Positions 1 to 10,660 of a stretch of 64,000 nt of DNA are shown here, piece after piece. The stretch spans positions 1 through 64,000 of the forward strand of contig JACIXR010000001.1 in NCBI GenBank assembly GCA_014360495.1, in the 5' to 3' direction. How positions within the stretch are numbered: position 1 is the stretch's first letter; the number at the start of each line of letters is the position of its first letter. The DNA comes from a bacterium. Lineage in GTDB: Bacteria > Armatimonadota > JACIXR01. The notes under the pieces are model-generated. The model worked only from the letters and a program-made list of their open reading frames with translations, was not told the DNA's origin and did no database searches. A program made the position numbers and the translations under genes.

Positions 1-25
1 GGGGGCGGAGCAAAGCTCCGCCCCC
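1..25 (-). terminator. GC-rich hairpin downstream of the pyrophosphatase gene
   Basis: Positions 1-11 pair perfectly with 15-25 around an AAA loop. The hairpin lies just past the stop of the minus-strand pyrophosphatase gene. Any U-tract would fall outside the window, so terminator function is inferred from position. Confidence 0.6.
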
Positions 26-33
26 CCAACTCT

Positions 34-2358
34 TTACTCTTTCTTTTCTGGATTACCAGCTACTGCTCCTGCTGCCCTTGCTTCCTCCGCCAAGCCTCCA
101 CGCTTGCTCATCCACACAGCTACCGCTAAGGCTACGACTGCCAATACCGCAACTACTACTTTCACCCCAACAGCCATCTCCTTTATGACCATAGGAGCAA
201 TCAATATGCCCACCAAGTTCATAACCTTTATCAAGGGGTTTATCGCCGGACCAGCTGTATCCTTTAGAGGGTCGCCAACGGTGTCTCCGATAACAGCCGC
301 TTTATGATACTCCGTCCCCTTGCCACCGAGATAGCCGTCCTCTATCTTCTTCTTTGCGTTGTCCCAAATCGCGCCGGTGTTTGCCATGTAGACAGCCAAG
401 AGCTGACCAGTTAATATCGCTCCTGCGAGATAGCCTCCAAGTCCACCCGCACCAAGGCTGAACCCAACGAAGATGGGGGTAGCAATGGCGAGAATGGCAG
501 GTCCAATCAGTTCCTTTTGTGCCTCGGCGGTAACTATATCAACGCATCGTCCATATTCAGGCTTCGCTTTCCCCTCCATCAATCCAGGAATCTCCCTGAA
601 CTGCCTCCTTACTTCCTCAACAACCTTAAAGGCAGCTCTTCCCACTGCCTTTATAGCAAAGGATGAGAAGAGGAAGGGAACAGCTCCACCGATAAGGAGA
701 CCTACAAAGACGGAAGGTATGTTGACTTGGATACCAGTATGGAGTAGTTGTGCCTCCTCGGTGAAGGAGCGGAAGAGGGAGATAGCGGCTATTACGGCAG
801 TTGCTATTGCAAGCCCTTTAGTGAGAGCCTTTGTTGTGTTTCCTATCGCGTCGAGCCAGGCAACTATCCTTCCTGCCTGAGAGCCCTCCGGTGGGCGAAC
901 GCCTGACATCTCAAATATGCCATTTGCATTGTCTGTAATCGGACCATAAGTATCCATAGCGAGGATGAAGCCCGTGGTGGTCAATAGACCCAAACCTGCA
1001 AGGGCTATTCCATAGGCGCCCAGCGCAACGCTTTCAGGGAAGATAATCATTGAAAGGATTATGGTTGCGGCAATAGATAGAATAGCCCAAACGGAGCTCT
1101 CAATACCGCTCGCCATACCGGTGAGGAGCATAGTAGCTGCGCCTGTGCGGGTGGAATAAGCTGTTTCGGTTGTAGGGTTTTTGTCAGGATGAGTGAAGTA
1201 GTTGGTGAGCGCCATTGTAGCAAGGGCGAGGAGGATACCGATTGTTGAGGCAATGCCGAAGCGAATATCGTTGAGATAGAAGTAGGAGAGGAGGAAGAAC
1301 CCGACCACGGAGACGAGCGCCGATGTCCAGTAGCCCATAGAGATGGGACGCATAGGGTCTCCCATCGCTTCGTCTCTTGCTCTCACGGACCATGTTCCTA
1401 TTATGGAGGAGAAGACGCCAACTGCTCTTACCATTAGAGCGTAGAGGACGAGCTTGAGTGCGAAGAGGGTGGGGTCGGCGAAATGGCGGTGGAAAGCTGG
1501 GTCGGCGAGGCAGCCGACCGCCAAGATAATGGCAGCGACGAGGGTCACCTCATAGGATTCAAAGACATCCGCTGCCATACCGGCGCAGTCTCCCACATTA
1601 TCTCCAACATTATCGGCGATTACAGCGGCGTTTCTCGGGTCGTCCTCGGGAATCCCCGCTTCTACTTTTCCAACCAAATCCGCGCCGACATCAGCTGCTT
1701 TTGTGTAAATCCCTCCACCTACTCTCATGAAAAGGGCTACGAGGCATCCCCCGAATCCGAATCCCACCAAAACCTTCATAGCGTTTTCTTTGAATAAAAG
1801 GAAGATGAGCGTGGCTCCCAGGAGCCCCAAGCCAACGGTGAACATCCCGGAAACAGTTCCCGCTTGGAAGGCGAGTTCCAGAGCCTTTTTGAAGGATTGG
1901 AGGGCGGCGTTAGCAACTCGCACATTACCTTGCACTGCCAAGGTCATTCCCACATAGCCAGCGCTGAAGGAAGCGAGGGAGCCCAATAGGAAAGCCAGGG
2001 CTATTCCTATGGGGATAAAGATGTTATCGGGATAGACGGGACGGTAGACGAAGAAGAGACCAACGGTTATGACGATTATGAAGATGATGAGCGCCTTGAA
2101 CTGGCGGGATAGGTAAGCTATCGCTCCCTCCTGAATAGCTTGTGCGACCCTTACCATCTCTTGTGGTCCTTGTTCCTGCCTCAAAACTTTCGCCCTCAAA
2201 TAGGCGCCGTAAAGGAGGGCGATTATAGCGGAAGCAAGGACTACATAGAGGATGGCCAAGTGCTGACTGCTCATGGGAGGGAGGGAAACTGCTTCCCCTT
2301 GAGCAAAGGCTAGGCTCACGGGTAGAGCCGGAAGCAAGAACTTCATCCAACGGTGCAA
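34..2358 (-). CDS. hppA: Membrane-bound (vacuolar-type) pyrophosphatase, probable K+-independent H+ pump
   Basis: Integral membrane enzyme that couples hydrolysis of pyrophosphate to ion export. The family signatures are visible: [20 protein letters not shown], then [22 protein letters not shown], and near the C terminus [21 protein letters not shown]. About 16 hydrophobic segments are present and the length, about 774 residues, is normal. The [10 protein letters not shown] segment has Lys and Thr at the two positions that in this family separate K+-independent (Lys/Thr) from K+-dependent (Ala/Gly) enzymes, so a K+-independent proton pump is expected. I chose the TTG at 2358 because AGGAGG (2372-2367) lies 7 nt upstream. 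A longer reading from the GTG at 2367 would overlap that ribosome site, and the ATG at 2346 is too far away. Confidence 0.95.
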   Translation of the reverse strand: MHRWMKFLLPALPVSLAFAQGEAVSLPPMSSQHLAILYVVLASAIIALLYGAYLRAKVLRQEQGPQEMVRVAQAIQEGAIAYLSRQFKALIIFIIVITVGLFFVYRPVYPDNIFIPIGIALAFLLGSLASFSAGYVGMTLAVQGNVRVANAALQSFKKALELAFQAGTVSGMFTVGLGLLGATLIFLLFKENAMKVLVGFGFGGCLVALFMRVGGGIYTKAADVGADLVGKVEAGIPEDDPRNAAVIADNVGDNVGDCAGMAADVFESYEVTLVAAIILAVGCLADPAFHRHFADPTLFALKLVLYALMVRAVGVFSSIIGTWSVRARDEAMGDPMRPISMGYWTSALVSVVGFFLLSYFYLNDIRFGIASTIGILLALATMALTNYFTHPDKNPTTETAYSTRTGAATMLLTGMASGIESSVWAILSIAATIILSMIIFPESVALGAYGIALAGLGLLTTTGFILAMDTYGPITDNANGIFEMSGVRPPEGSQAGRIVAWLDAIGNTTKALTKGLAIATAVIAAISLFRSFTEEAQLLHTGIQVNIPSVFVGLLIGGAVPFLFSSFAIKAVGRAAFKVVEEVRRQFREIPGLMEGKAKPEYGRCVDIVTAEAQKELIGPAILAIATPIFVGFSLGAGGLGGYLAGAILTGQLLAVYMANTGAIWDNAKKKIEDGYLGGKGTEYHKAAVIGDTVGDPLKDTAGPAINPLIKVMNLVGILIAPMVIKEMAVGVKVVVAVLAVVALAVAVWMSKRGGLAEEARAAGAVAGNPEKKE

Positions 2359-2400
2359 AGCAATCACCTCCTAAAAAGAAAAGGTTAAGTTCAAAAGAAG

Positions 2401-2429
2401 ATTATATAACGAGGTTTAAAGAAAAGCAA
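2401..2429 (-). promoter_or_regulatory. Probable sigma70-type promoter of hppA
   Basis: On the minus strand, TTGCTT (2429-2424) and TATAAT (2406-2401) are separated by 17 nt, about 40 nt upstream of the start codon. Confidence 0.6.
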
Positions 2430-2473
2430 ATTATTGTATAATGCCATAGCATTTGGGCTTCTTAGGAGACTTC

Positions 2474-3502
2474 CTATTTACCTTGCCAATCGCTAATCGG
2501 CTTTATTGGTCCTATGTAGCTCTTGGCGACAACTATATTATCGAACCAGACCCGGCTTATATGTCCCTCTGGCGATTTGGTGATATATAGAAGCACCCAG
2601 ATGAAATTAATTTTAAGATTTGGGTCTTTTCGCCATCGGAATCCTTCAAATGGTGCTCCTCCCTCTGGAACCTTGAAATGCTCTGGACCACCCTTCTCAT
2701 CGCTCCAGCGAATGCATTCGCCCCCTTGACCGGGAATGAACTTATCGTATACCCATTTCCCCTTAGGGAAACCCTTTCCCAAATGGCTGACGAGCTTGCC
2801 ATTAATCCATAGCGCCATCTCCCCGTTATTATCATCCACTGGGTCGTTCATTTTCATCATAACCTCAACGCAAATCCACTTTCCCTTTTCAACTTTAAGC
2901 TTGGGGTCCCTTATGAAGCTATTCCCCCATGTCTTTCCCTCTGGCGGGCTTCCCCGCATTTCCATCCAATATGTGTAATAATCCCAAACCCAAGCGTCGC
3001 CGTAGGGTTCAATTCCCGTGGTGAATCGCTCGTCTCCCCTTGGACGCTCTCCCGCCCCTCCCTGTGGCCAAGGCGTAGGAGGATTATAACCACCTATGTG
3101 GAAGAAGTGATGGATGGGGGCGCAATCCGGGTCGAATTTGACATAGAAACGGATGAAAAGCTGGTCATACCCGGGCAGGAGTCTACGATATAGATGCCCA
3201 CCTGTCCCTTCTCCGCCTATGTGGGTCATTAAAAGAGAACTTTTGCCGAAGCTATTGGGTGGGGTATCGGAGGATAGGGACATAATTTCAGGATGAGATA
3301 TGTTCTCCCAGCGACCTTTCAATTCTTCAATTGAAGCTACCTCAAAGCCCTCAAAAAATATAACTGAGGGGTCTTTTTCTATCCCCTTATCTCCTGGGTA
3401 CTTGGCGGATATCCCATAACCCTGAGGAAGACTCTTTTCTCCTCCGTGCGCAGCGAGGGCGAAGAAGGTGAAGAGGGGAATTAAAAAGAGAAGATTCCTC
3501 AT
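2474..3502 (-). CDS. Secreted jelly-roll protein, polysaccharide-lyase-like
   Basis: A 342-residue exported protein with a clear signal peptide (hydrophobic stretch at residues 3-18, then AAHG). The rest looks like a concanavalin/jelly-roll beta-sandwich of the kind seen in glucuronan- and alginate-lyase-type proteins. It has the segments LFIRFYVKFDPD, WICVEVMMKMNDP, GEMALWINGKLV and a closing ISRVWFDNIVVAKSYIGP typical of LamG/PL14/PL20-like folds. I cannot identify catalytic residues with confidence, so lyase activity is inference; a carbohydrate-binding role is also possible. The start is supported by GGAGGTGAT 5-6 nt upstream. It is transcribed away from the serpin pair and apparently alone. 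Confidence 0.6.
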   Translation of the reverse strand: MRNLLFLIPLFTFFALAAHGGEKSLPQGYGISAKYPGDKGIEKDPSVIFFEGFEVASIEELKGRWENISHPEIMSLSSDTPPNSFGKSSLLMTHIGGEGTGGHLYRRLLPGYDQLFIRFYVKFDPDCAPIHHFFHIGGYNPPTPWPQGGAGERPRGDERFTTGIEPYGDAWVWDYYTYWMEMRGSPPEGKTWGNSFIRDPKLKVEKGKWICVEVMMKMNDPVDDNNGEMALWINGKLVSHLGKGFPKGKWVYDKFIPGQGGECIRWSDEKGGPEHFKVPEGGAPFEGFRWRKDPNLKINFIWVLLYITKSPEGHISRVWFDNIVVAKSYIGPIKPISDWQGK

Positions 3503-3612
3503 ATAATATCACCTCCCCAAATATTCTATCTCTTTTTGAGGAAATGATTAAGCTCTCAGAGAAACTTTTTGCTTTCAAAGGTGGTCTAAAAATTGAAAGA
3601 CAAAGCCCAGAT

Positions 3613-3641
3613 TTAACGAGATTGTGATTTACTGATAAAAT
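3613..3641 (+). promoter_or_regulatory. Possible promoter of the serpin pair
   Basis: TTAACG (3613-3618) and TAAAAT (3636-3641) with 17-nt spacing, about 80 nt upstream of the first serpin start. The rest of the 3503-3724 gap shows nothing else recognisable. Confidence 0.45.
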
Positions 3642-3724
3642 TGTAAGCGATGAGAGAGGATTTGGACATGATTTTAGCGGAATTAAATAGCCATCAAAAG
3701 GTTCAAGAAAGGAGATGATTTTGA

Positions 3725-4933
3725 ATGAGGAGTTTTCTTCTTTTGCTTCTTTTCCCCCTCGTTTTCGGAGGGGCAGATGGGATGCTTTCCTCCGACTCCC
3801 AAAGCGTTAAGGCGGTCGTTGAGTCTAACAATCGCTTTGCCCTTAAGCTTTATCTCTTTTACAGGGAGAAGTATAAAGATGACAACATATTTTTTTCTCC
3901 CTTCAGCATATCCTCTGCCTTCTCAATCCTTTATGAGGGAGCGAGGGGAAGAACCGCTGAGGAGATAAGAAATGTGTTTCTCTTTCCCTCTCAGTCAGAT
4001 GTGAGAAGGGGAGGGTATCTTTCCCTCTATGAGGAGATGAACAAGCCTGGTAAGAAGTACGAGCTCGCCCTTGCTAACGCTCTCTGGGTCCAGAAGGATT
4101 ATCGGTTCTTGAAGGAATATCTGAATTTGATTAAGGAATATTATGGTGGGAAAGCGACGAATTTGGATTTTCGGAGAGACCCTGAGGGCTCACGAAAGGT
4201 AATTAACGAATGGGTTGAAAAGACGACGAAGGAGAAGATAAAGGATTTGCTCCCAAAAGGGAGCATAGATTCGCTAACGAGGATGGTTATAACTAACGCG
4301 ATTTATTTCAAAGGGTTATGGATTTTCCCTTTTGATAAGAAAAAGACAAGCGATGCGGATTTCAAGATAAGCCCTGGGGAAATAGTGAAGGTTAAGATGA
4401 TGAGCTTGCCTCGTCCTCAGAGATTCAATTACGCCGAGACGGAGGACCTTCAGATATTGGAGATGCTATATGAGGGAGAGGAGCTTTCCATGCTCGTTTT
4501 GTTGCCGAAGGAAAATTCGCTTGAGAAGTTGGAGAAGAAGTTGAGCTTGGAGAATCTAAATAAGTGGAGGGACATGCTTCAAAGCAGGGAAGTACTGGTT
4601 TATTTACCCAAGCTGAAGATTGAGAGGAAATATGCGATGGTTGATGATTTGAAAAAGATGGGGATGCCAAGCGCCTTTGACCCCTCAAAGGCTGACCTAT
4701 CGGGACTCACTGGGAAGAGGGATTTGTTTGTAACGTGTGTTTACCATCAGGCTTATGTTGATATAAATGAAGAAGGGACGGAGGCAGCGGCTGCCACAGG
4801 GATAGTGGTTGGGAGAACAGCTGTGGAGAAGAGGATAATCTTTCGTGCCGACCACCCCTTCATATTCTTGATTCAGGATAGGAGGAATGGGAATATCTTG
4901 TTCATGGGCAGGGTTTACAATCCCACAAAATAG
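3725..4933 (+). CDS. Secreted serpin 1 (protease inhibitor, Arg near P1)
   Basis: Serpin of 402 residues with an N-terminal signal peptide, so it acts outside the cytoplasm. The core signatures are NIFFSPFSISSAFSILYEGARG, VITNAIYFKGLW, and the C-terminal FRADHPFIFLI with FMGRVYNP. The hinge EEGTEAAAAT (Gly351 = P15, then Thr and a run of Ala) is the pattern of inhibitory serpins that can insert their loop. Counting from the hinge puts P2-P1 at Arg364-Thr365. Aligned from the C-terminal side, as in antithrombin, Arg364 would be P1. A trypsin-like or furin-like target is therefore plausible but unproven. The start follows AAGGAG. The stop lies 8 nt before the second serpin, so the two are surely cotranscribed. 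Confidence 0.93.
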   Translation: MRSFLLLLLFPLVFGGADGMLSSDSQSVKAVVESNNRFALKLYLFYREKYKDDNIFFSPFSISSAFSILYEGARGRTAEEIRNVFLFPSQSDVRRGGYLSLYEEMNKPGKKYELALANALWVQKDYRFLKEYLNLIKEYYGGKATNLDFRRDPEGSRKVINEWVEKTTKEKIKDLLPKGSIDSLTRMVITNAIYFKGLWIFPFDKKKTSDADFKISPGEIVKVKMMSLPRPQRFNYAETEDLQILEMLYEGEELSMLVLLPKENSLEKLEKKLSLENLNKWRDMLQSREVLVYLPKLKIERKYAMVDDLKKMGMPSAFDPSKADLSGLTGKRDLFVTCVYHQAYVDINEEGTEAAAATGIVVGRTAVEKRIIFRADHPFIFLIQDRRNGNILFMGRVYNPTK

Positions 4934-4941
4934 GGGAGGTT

Positions 4942-6150
4942 ATGGTGAGGAATTTTCTTTCTTCTCTACTTCTTCTTTTCCTAGCTCTCGGTTTGATTTG
5001 CGAAGCATCCTCCCCAAAACTGCAAAATATAAAGGCTGTAATTGAGGCTAACAATCGTTTTGCCTTTGACCTTTACCACCTATATAGCCAAAAATACAAA
5101 GAAGAGAATATATTCTTTTCTCCACTCAGCATCTCAAGTGCCTTCTCAATGCTCTATGAGGGGGCGAGAGGAGAGACAGCTGAGGAGATAAGAAAGGCGT
5201 TCCATCTGCCCGGTCAGGTGGATGTTTTAAGGGACGGCTATCTTTCGCTATACGAGGAGACGAAAAAGCCAAAGGAATACGAGCTAACATTAGCGAATGC
5301 TCTTTGGGTTCAAATGGGTTATCCCTTTCTAAAGGAATATCTGAGCGTTGTAGAAAGGTATTATGGAGGTAAGGCAACGAATTTGGATTTTCGGGGAGAC
5401 CCTAAGGGTTCTCGTCAGATAATAAACGAGTGGGTTGAGGAAAAAACAAAAGGAAAAATAAAGAATCTGGTTCCTGAGGGAAGCATAAATCCAGAGACCA
5501 CAAGACTCGCAATCACGAACTCGCTTTACTTTAAGGGTTTGTGGCTTAATCCTTTTGACACTGAACTTACCAAGGAAGCCTATTTTAAGATTAGCCCCCA
5601 AAAGAAGGTCAAGGTAATGATGATGTGCACTCATGGTCCCTGGAGTTTTCAATATGCTGAGACGAAGGACTTACAGATATTGGAGATGGAGTATAAGGGG
5701 GAAGGGATTTCTATGCTCGTTTTGTTGCCCAAGGGTTATTCCCTTGCAAAATTGGAGGGAATGCTTAATTGGGAGAATCTGAAGAAATGGAGGGGAATGC
5801 TTCGAAAGGAGGACCTAATGGTTTACTTCCCGAGGTTCAAGATGGAGAAAAGATATCAGATGGTTGATGACCTTAAAAGGTTAGGGGTGATTAGTGTCTT
5901 TGAGCCTGCAGAAGCTGACCTTTCTGGTTTAGACGGGAAGAGGGACCTTTTTGTCTCAAGGGTTTTTCATTCCGCAAAGATTGAGGTAAATGAGGCGGGG
6001 ACGGAGGCGGCGGCAGCGACTATTGTTTTTGCCGAGGGCGAATTTGAAGTGAAAACATTCCGCGCCGACCATCCCTTTGTTTTCATAATTCAGAACAATA
6101 ACACGGGAAATATCTTGTTTATAGGGAGAGTTTATAATCCGGAAAAATAA
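4942..6150 (+). CDS. Secreted serpin 2 (protease inhibitor, acidic P1 region)
   Basis: Second serpin, also 402 residues with a signal peptide, closely similar to its upstream neighbour along the whole body (NIFFSPLSISSAFSMLYEGARG, AITNSLYFKGLW, FRADHPFVFII). It is a tandem duplicate. The hinge EAGTEAAAAT is intact (Gly353 = P15), so it should be inhibitory. Its exposed loop is two residues shorter and reads IVFAEGEFEVKT, placing Glu367 at P1. This suggests a different protease target, for example a Glu-specific endopeptidase. Start ATG at 4942 is preceded by GGGGAGG in the 8-nt intergenic gap. Bacterial serpins of thermophiles and polysaccharide degraders are known to guard exported enzymes; that role here is inference. 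Confidence 0.93.
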   Translation: MVRNFLSSLLLLFLALGLICEASSPKLQNIKAVIEANNRFAFDLYHLYSQKYKEENIFFSPLSISSAFSMLYEGARGETAEEIRKAFHLPGQVDVLRDGYLSLYEETKKPKEYELTLANALWVQMGYPFLKEYLSVVERYYGGKATNLDFRGDPKGSRQIINEWVEEKTKGKIKNLVPEGSINPETTRLAITNSLYFKGLWLNPFDTELTKEAYFKISPQKKVKVMMMCTHGPWSFQYAETKDLQILEMEYKGEGISMLVLLPKGYSLAKLEGMLNWENLKKWRGMLRKEDLMVYFPRFKMEKRYQMVDDLKRLGVISVFEPAEADLSGLDGKRDLFVSRVFHSAKIEVNEAGTEAAAATIVFAEGEFEVKTFRADHPFVFIIQNNNTGNILFIGRVYNPEK

Positions 6151-6154
6151 GGAT

Positions 6155-6183
6155 TTGACGGGTAAACCATTTCGCGTTAAAAT
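6155..6183 (+). promoter_or_regulatory. Promoter of carAB
   Basis: TTGACG (6155-6160), 17-nt spacer, TAAAAT (6178-6183). The predicted start near 6190 gives a roughly 105-nt leader that holds the attenuator below. Confidence 0.7.
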
Positions 6184-6201
6184 TTTAATGACAATTAAAT
6201 A

Positions 6202-6288
6202 TGCCCTTTAAATCTAGTCCTGTGAGGCTAGGAAGGGCAGGCGAGCTATAAATTGCCCTCCTGTGGCTCACAGGGGGGCAATTTTTTT
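6202..6288 (+). promoter_or_regulatory. PyrR-type attenuator (PyrR-binding loop plus terminator) of carAB
   Basis: Positions 6216-6236 match the PyrR-binding RNA consensus (ARUCC, N-G-N, GAGGYU, N-G-N, AAGG) at every fixed base. They sit in a hairpin closed by TGCCCTT (6202-6208) and AAGGGCA (6233-6239), the anti-antiterminator. Downstream, 6253-6265 pairs with 6269-6281 (13 bp, one G-U, GCT loop), followed by seven T at 6282-6288: an intrinsic terminator. The segment 6220-6239 can instead pair with about 6255-6274, giving the competing antiterminator. UMP-bound PyrR would stabilise the first loop and let the terminator form. The PyrR gene itself is not in the window. Confidence 0.85.
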
Positions 6289-6295
6289 GACTAAA

Positions 6296-7384
6296 ATGGA
6301 GAAAGCTTATCTGGTCTTAGAAGATGGGACGGTCTTCGCCGGCAAGCCCCTTGGCAAAAGGGGAACTGTAGCTGGTGAAGTTGTTTTCAATACCTCTATG
6401 ACTGGCTACCAGGAAATCCTCACTGACCCATCTTACGCTGGGCAAATCGTAACGATGACCTATCCACTCATCGGTAATTATGGCACCAACAATGACGATA
6501 TGCAGTCCCGCAGGGTCTGGGCGAGCGGTTTCGTCGTAAGGGAAGCTTGCCCCTTGCCATCAAATTTCCGAGCGGAAAATCGGCTTGAAGAGTTTCTCAT
6601 AAAATGGGATGTAATAGGGGTTGAGGGCGTGGATACGAGGGAGCTCACTCGCAAATTGAGGTCTTATGGCGTAATGATGGGAGCAATTTCCTCGGAGATG
6701 GACCCTGATTCTCTCTTGGAATGGCTTTCCAATCAGCCTCGCTATGATGAGCAGGATTTCGTGAGAATCGTCACAACTCCTCAGCCCTATGAGTGGAAGG
6801 CAGAAGGTGAGGAGAGATTCCGATTAGCAATATTGGACTGCGGGGTTAAATACAATATACCGAAAATCCTTGCCTCTCTTGGCTGCACAAGCACGATTTA
6901 TCCTGCCTTCACTTCTGCTGAGGAGATTCTCTCCGGAGGTTACGATGGCATCGTATTTTCCCCTGGTCCAGGCGACCCAGCAAAGCTCGGCTATGTAATA
7001 GAGACGATTAAAAAACTCTTGGGGAAGAAGCCGATTTTGGGAATTTGTTTGGGGAATCAGCTTTTGGGCTGGGCGCTTGGTGGCAGAACCTTCAAGTTGA
7101 AGTTCGGGCACAGGGGTGGGAATCATCCCGTTAAAGATTTGCGCACGGGTAGGGTACATATAACGAGCCAAAATCACGGCTATGCGGTTGACCCCGATTC
7201 AATAAAAGGCTCAGGCGCGATGGTATCCCATATAAATTTGAATGATGGGACGGTTGAGGGATTAATGCATCCTGAGTTGAAAATAATCTCCACCCAGTAT
7301 CATCCTGAAGCGGCTCCCGGTCCAAGGGACAACATCTACATATTCAGGGAATTCTTGAAAATGATAGAGGGAGGATATGCCTAA
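6296..7384 (+). CDS. carA: Carbamoyl-phosphate synthase small (glutaminase) subunit
   Basis: Glutamine amidotransferase subunit that supplies ammonia to CarB for carbamoyl phosphate, the precursor of pyrimidines and arginine. It is a full-length, 362-residue cytoplasmic protein. It starts [16 protein letters not shown], then the N-terminal CarA domain ([16 protein letters not shown]), then the class I amidotransferase domain with [17 protein letters not shown] (nucleophile Cys251), SQNHGYAV and [12 protein letters not shown] longer reading from 6263 was rejected because it would run through the terminator hairpin. An in-frame TTG at 6287 is an alternative start, 8 nt from the G-run at 6273-6278. 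It overlaps carB by 8 nt, so the subunits are translationally coupled. Confidence 0.97.
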   Translation: MEKAYLVLEDGTVFAGKPLGKRGTVAGEVVFNTSMTGYQEILTDPSYAGQIVTMTYPLIGNYGTNNDDMQSRRVWASGFVVREACPLPSNFRAENRLEEFLIKWDVIGVEGVDTRELTRKLRSYGVMMGAISSEMDPDSLLEWLSNQPRYDEQDFVRIVTTPQPYEWKAEGEERFRLAILDCGVKYNIPKILASLGCTSTIYPAFTSAEEILSGGYDGIVFSPGPGDPAKLGYVIETIKKLLGKKPILGICLGNQLLGWALGGRTFKLKFGHRGGNHPVKDLRTGRVHITSQNHGYAVDPDSIKGSGAMVSHINLNDGTVEGLMHPELKIISTQYHPEAAPGPRDNIYIFREFLKMIEGGYA

Positions 7385-10300
7385 AAGAAAGGATATAAAA
7401 TCCGTTTTAGTTATAGGCTCTGGTCCGATTGTAATCGGGCAAGCGGCGGAGTTTGACTATTCGGGCTCGCAAGCTTGTAGGGCTTTGAGGGAAGAGGGGA
7501 TAAGGGTGATTCTCGTGAACTCCAATCCTGCGACTATTATGACGGATACAGAGATGGCGGATAGCGTTTATATTGAGCCCTTGACGGTTGAGTTTTTGGA
7601 GAAAATTATCGCAAGGGAAAGACCAGATGGTCTCCTACCAACTTTGGGAGGTCAGACGGGTCTGAATTTAGCTACCCAGCTTTATGAGGAGGGGATACTG
7701 GAGAAATACGGAGTTCAGCTTCTTGGAACGCCGATAACCGCTATCAGGGATGCCGAGGATAGGGAATATTTCAAGAGGTTGATGCAGAGGATAGGAGAGC
7801 CTGTTCCGGAAAGCGTGACCGTGAACGATGTGGAATCAGCTGTTGAGTTCGCTAAGCAGATGGGCTTCCCCTTAATAATCAGACCGGCATATACGCTTGG
7901 AGGGACGGGAGGAGGGATTGCTCATAATATGGAGGAGTTGAGAGAGATAGTGCATAGGGGGCTCCTCCTTTCTATGAGGAAACAAGTGCTGGTTGAGAAA
8001 TGCGTTTTGGGTTGGAAGGAGATAGAATACGAGGTAATGAGGGATGCAAACGACAATTGCATAACCGTTTGTAATATGGAGAACTTAGACCCAATGGGGG
8101 TTCATACGGGAGATAGCATAGTGATTGCTCCCTCTCAAACTCTCTCCGATGAGGAATATCATATGCTGAGGACCGCTTCGCTCAAAATAATAAGGGCTTT
8201 GGGAGTTGAGGGCGGATGTAACATACAGTTCGCTTTGGACCCGAAATCGTTCCAATATTATGTGATAGAGGTGAATCCCAGAGTATCTCGTTCGTCGGCG
8301 CTTGCTTCCAAAGCGACTGGTTACCCGATAGCGAGGGTTGCCTCAAAGATAGCCATTGGTCTTACCTTGGATGAGATTCCCAATAAAGTAACGGGTAAGA
8401 CTATGGCCTGCTTTGAGCCAGCTCTTGATTATGTAGTTGTAAAGATTCCGCGCTGGCCTTTTGATAAGTTCCCCACAGCGGATAGGGAAATCGGCACACA
8501 GATGAAGGCGACTGGGGAGGTAATGAGTATAGGACGCACCTTTGAGGAGGCATTGCTCAAGGCTGTCCGCTCACTTGAGATAGGAACTTATGGGCTGAAT
8601 ATCAGAGGTAGCGCCAGCTGGGGAGCGATGGAGCTTGAGGAGCTGATAAGCACTCCCAATGACCTGAGGCTTTTCGCCATAGCGGAAGCCCTGAGGAGGA
8701 AGATGCCGGTTGAGGAGATAGTGGCACTATCTAATATAGACAGATGGTTCATTGAGAAGATGAAGGGAATTATTGAAATGGAGGAGAAATTGAAAGATGT
8801 GAAGGGAGATAAAGAGAAATTGAAGGAGTTGCTTCTCCCTGCAAAGAGGATGGGCTTTTCCGATAGGTGGATTGGCGAGTTGGTGAGTATGAGCGAGGAT
8901 GATGTGAGGAATTTAAGGCATGAGATGGGGATAAAGCCCGTTTATAAGATGGTGGATACCTGTGCGGGTGAGTTTGAGGCGCAGACGCCCTATTTCTATT
9001 CAACCTATGAGAGGGAGAACGAAAGCAAGAAAACGGGGAGGAGGAATGTGGTTGTTTTGGGAAGCGGTCCCATAAGGATTGGGCAGGGGATAGAATTTGA
9101 TTACTGTAGTGTTCACTGCGTTTGGGCTCTTCAGAAAGAGGGCTATGAAGCGATACTAATAAACAATAATCCCGAAACGGTATCAACAGATTTTGATACC
9201 TCTGATAAGCTTTACTTTGAGCCTCTGACCTTAGAGGATGTTTTAAATGTGGTTGAGAACGAGAAGCCAGAAGGGATAATAGTGCAATTCGGTGGGCAAA
9301 CGCCCCTTAATTTGGCGAGAGCGCTCGCTGAGCGGGGAGTTAAAATACTTGGAACATCTTTCCAAGGCATAGATATAGCAGAGGATAGGGATTTATTTGA
9401 GAAGCTTCTCAGAGAGCTTGATATACCCAAGCCAGCAGGGAGGGCGGTAGAGTCGGTGGAAGAGGCAATTTCAGTAGCCCGGGAAATTGGTTATCCTCTT
9501 CTCGTGCGTCCCTCCTTCGTTTTGGGTGGGAGGGCTATGGAAATCGTCTCCAGCGAGGAGGAGCTTCTCCGCTACATAACTTACGCCGTTTCTGTCTCAC
9601 CTGAACATCCCGTTTTAATAGATAAATACATTCGGGGATTGGAATGCGAGGTTGATGCGGTTTCCGATGGAGAGGATGTCTTGATTCCCGGCATAATGGA
9701 GCATATAGAGAGAGCAGGGGTGCATTCGGGTGATTCAATGGCTGTCTACCCACCTCGCTCCCTCTCCGAGGAGGAGAAGGAGAAGATAATAGATTATACG
9801 ACTCGCATAGCGAGGGCATTGAATGTCAAGGGATTGATAAATATTCAATTCGTCGTTGCCAATGGCATTGTTTATGTTATTGAAGCCAATCCGCGTGCCT
9901 CCCGCACGATTCCCTACATCTCAAAAATCACTGGCGTTCCCATGGTCTCGTTGGCGGTGCGTGCTATGTTGGGAGAGAAGCTCAGGGATATGGGCTATGG
10001 CATAGGGTTGTATCCAGAAGGAGAATATATAGCGGTTAAGGCGCCGGTTTTCTCCTCAGCAAAGCTCACGGGTGCGGAGATAGTCTTAGGACCCGAGATG
10101 AAATCAACTGGGGAGATAATGGGGATAGATAAGGATTTCGGTAAGGCGCTATATAAGGCAATGGTGGCGGCTGGCATCGGCGTACCAAGGGGAGGGAAGA
10201 TAATGGCAACGATAGCGGATAGCGATAAAGAGGAAGCTTTCCCGATAATTAGGGAATTTTATGAAAGGGGATTCTCAATATATGCTACGGAGGGAACCGC

Positions 10301-10595
10301 TAAATTTCTTCAAATCCACGGAATAAAGGCGGAGAAGGTGAAGAAGATCGCTGAGGGAAGCCCGAACGCGATAGATTTGATAAAGAGAGGGGAGATAAAA
10401 TTAGTTCTAAATACTATGTCTAAGGATGGGAAAGTTGAAAGGGATGGGGCGAAGATAAGGAGGGCGGCGGTTGAGCATGAGGTTCCTTGCTTGACTTCTT
10501 TGGATACCGCGAGAGCATTGCTTTTGGCTATGGAGAGTGAGGACGGCGGTTTTTCCTGTCTTCCCATAGACCAATACCAGCCCAAGAGAACATAA
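7377..10595 (+). CDS. carB: Carbamoyl-phosphate synthase large subunit
   Basis: A 1072-residue synthetase that makes carbamoyl phosphate from bicarbonate, ammonia and two ATP. Both homologous halves are complete, each with a preATP-grasp start ([23 protein letters not shown] and [22 protein letters not shown]) and an ATP-grasp core ([13 protein letters not shown] and [13 protein letters not shown]), with [22 protein letters not shown] and [18 protein letters not shown]. The C-terminal MGS-type allosteric domain is present ([13 protein letters not shown]...), the site where UMP or ornithine act in the family. GAGG precedes the ATG, which lies inside the end of carA. No transcription terminator is evident after the stop. 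carB length and motifs are ordinary. Confidence 0.98.
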   Translation: MPKRKDIKSVLVIGSGPIVIGQAAEFDYSGSQACRALREEGIRVILVNSNPATIMTDTEMADSVYIEPLTVEFLEKIIARERPDGLLPTLGGQTGLNLATQLYEEGILEKYGVQLLGTPITAIRDAEDREYFKRLMQRIGEPVPESVTVNDVESAVEFAKQMGFPLIIRPAYTLGGTGGGIAHNMEELREIVHRGLLLSMRKQVLVEKCVLGWKEIEYEVMRDANDNCITVCNMENLDPMGVHTGDSIVIAPSQTLSDEEYHMLRTASLKIIRALGVEGGCNIQFALDPKSFQYYVIEVNPRVSRSSALASKATGYPIARVASKIAIGLTLDEIPNKVTGKTMACFEPALDYVVVKIPRWPFDKFPTADREIGTQMKATGEVMSIGRTFEEALLKAVRSLEIGTYGLNIRGSASWGAMELEELISTPNDLRLFAIAEALRRKMPVEEIVALSNIDRWFIEKMKGIIEMEEKLKDVKGDKEKLKELLLPAKRMGFSDRWIGELVSMSEDDVRNLRHEMGIKPVYKMVDTCAGEFEAQTPYFYSTYERENESKKTGRRNVVVLGSGPIRIGQGIEFDYCSVHCVWALQKEGYEAILINNNPETVSTDFDTSDKLYFEPLTLEDVLNVVENEKPEGIIVQFGGQTPLNLARALAERGVKILGTSFQGIDIAEDRDLFEKLLRELDIPKPAGRAVESVEEAISVAREIGYPLLVRPSFVLGGRAMEIVSSEEELLRYITYAVSVSPEHPVLIDKYIRGLECEVDAVSDGEDVLIPGIMEHIERAGVHSGDSMAVYPPRSLSEEEKEKIIDYTTRIARALNVKGLINIQFVVANGIVYVIEANPRASRTIPYISKITGVPMVSLAVRAMLGEKLRDMGYGIGLYPEGEYIAVKAPVFSSAKLTGAEIVLGPEMKSTGEIMGIDKDFGKALYKAMVAAGIGVPRGGKIMATIADSDKEEAFPIIREFYERGFSIYATEGTAKFLQIHGIKAEKVKKIAEGSPNAIDLIKRGEIKLVLNTMSKDGKVERDGAKIRRAAVEHEVPCLTSLDTARALLLAMESEDGGFSCLPIDQYQPKRT

Positions 10596-10660
10596 ACACC
10601 AGCTAAATCCAAAAAAGAGAAACTTTTCCCCAACCAAATTAGTCTATAAAGTGAAGGGAA

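Noticed and set aside
6263-6295. Longer carA reading starting MAHRGAIFLTK
   Set aside because: These codons are the terminator hairpin and its T-run; CarA family proteins begin at or close to [11 protein letters not shown].
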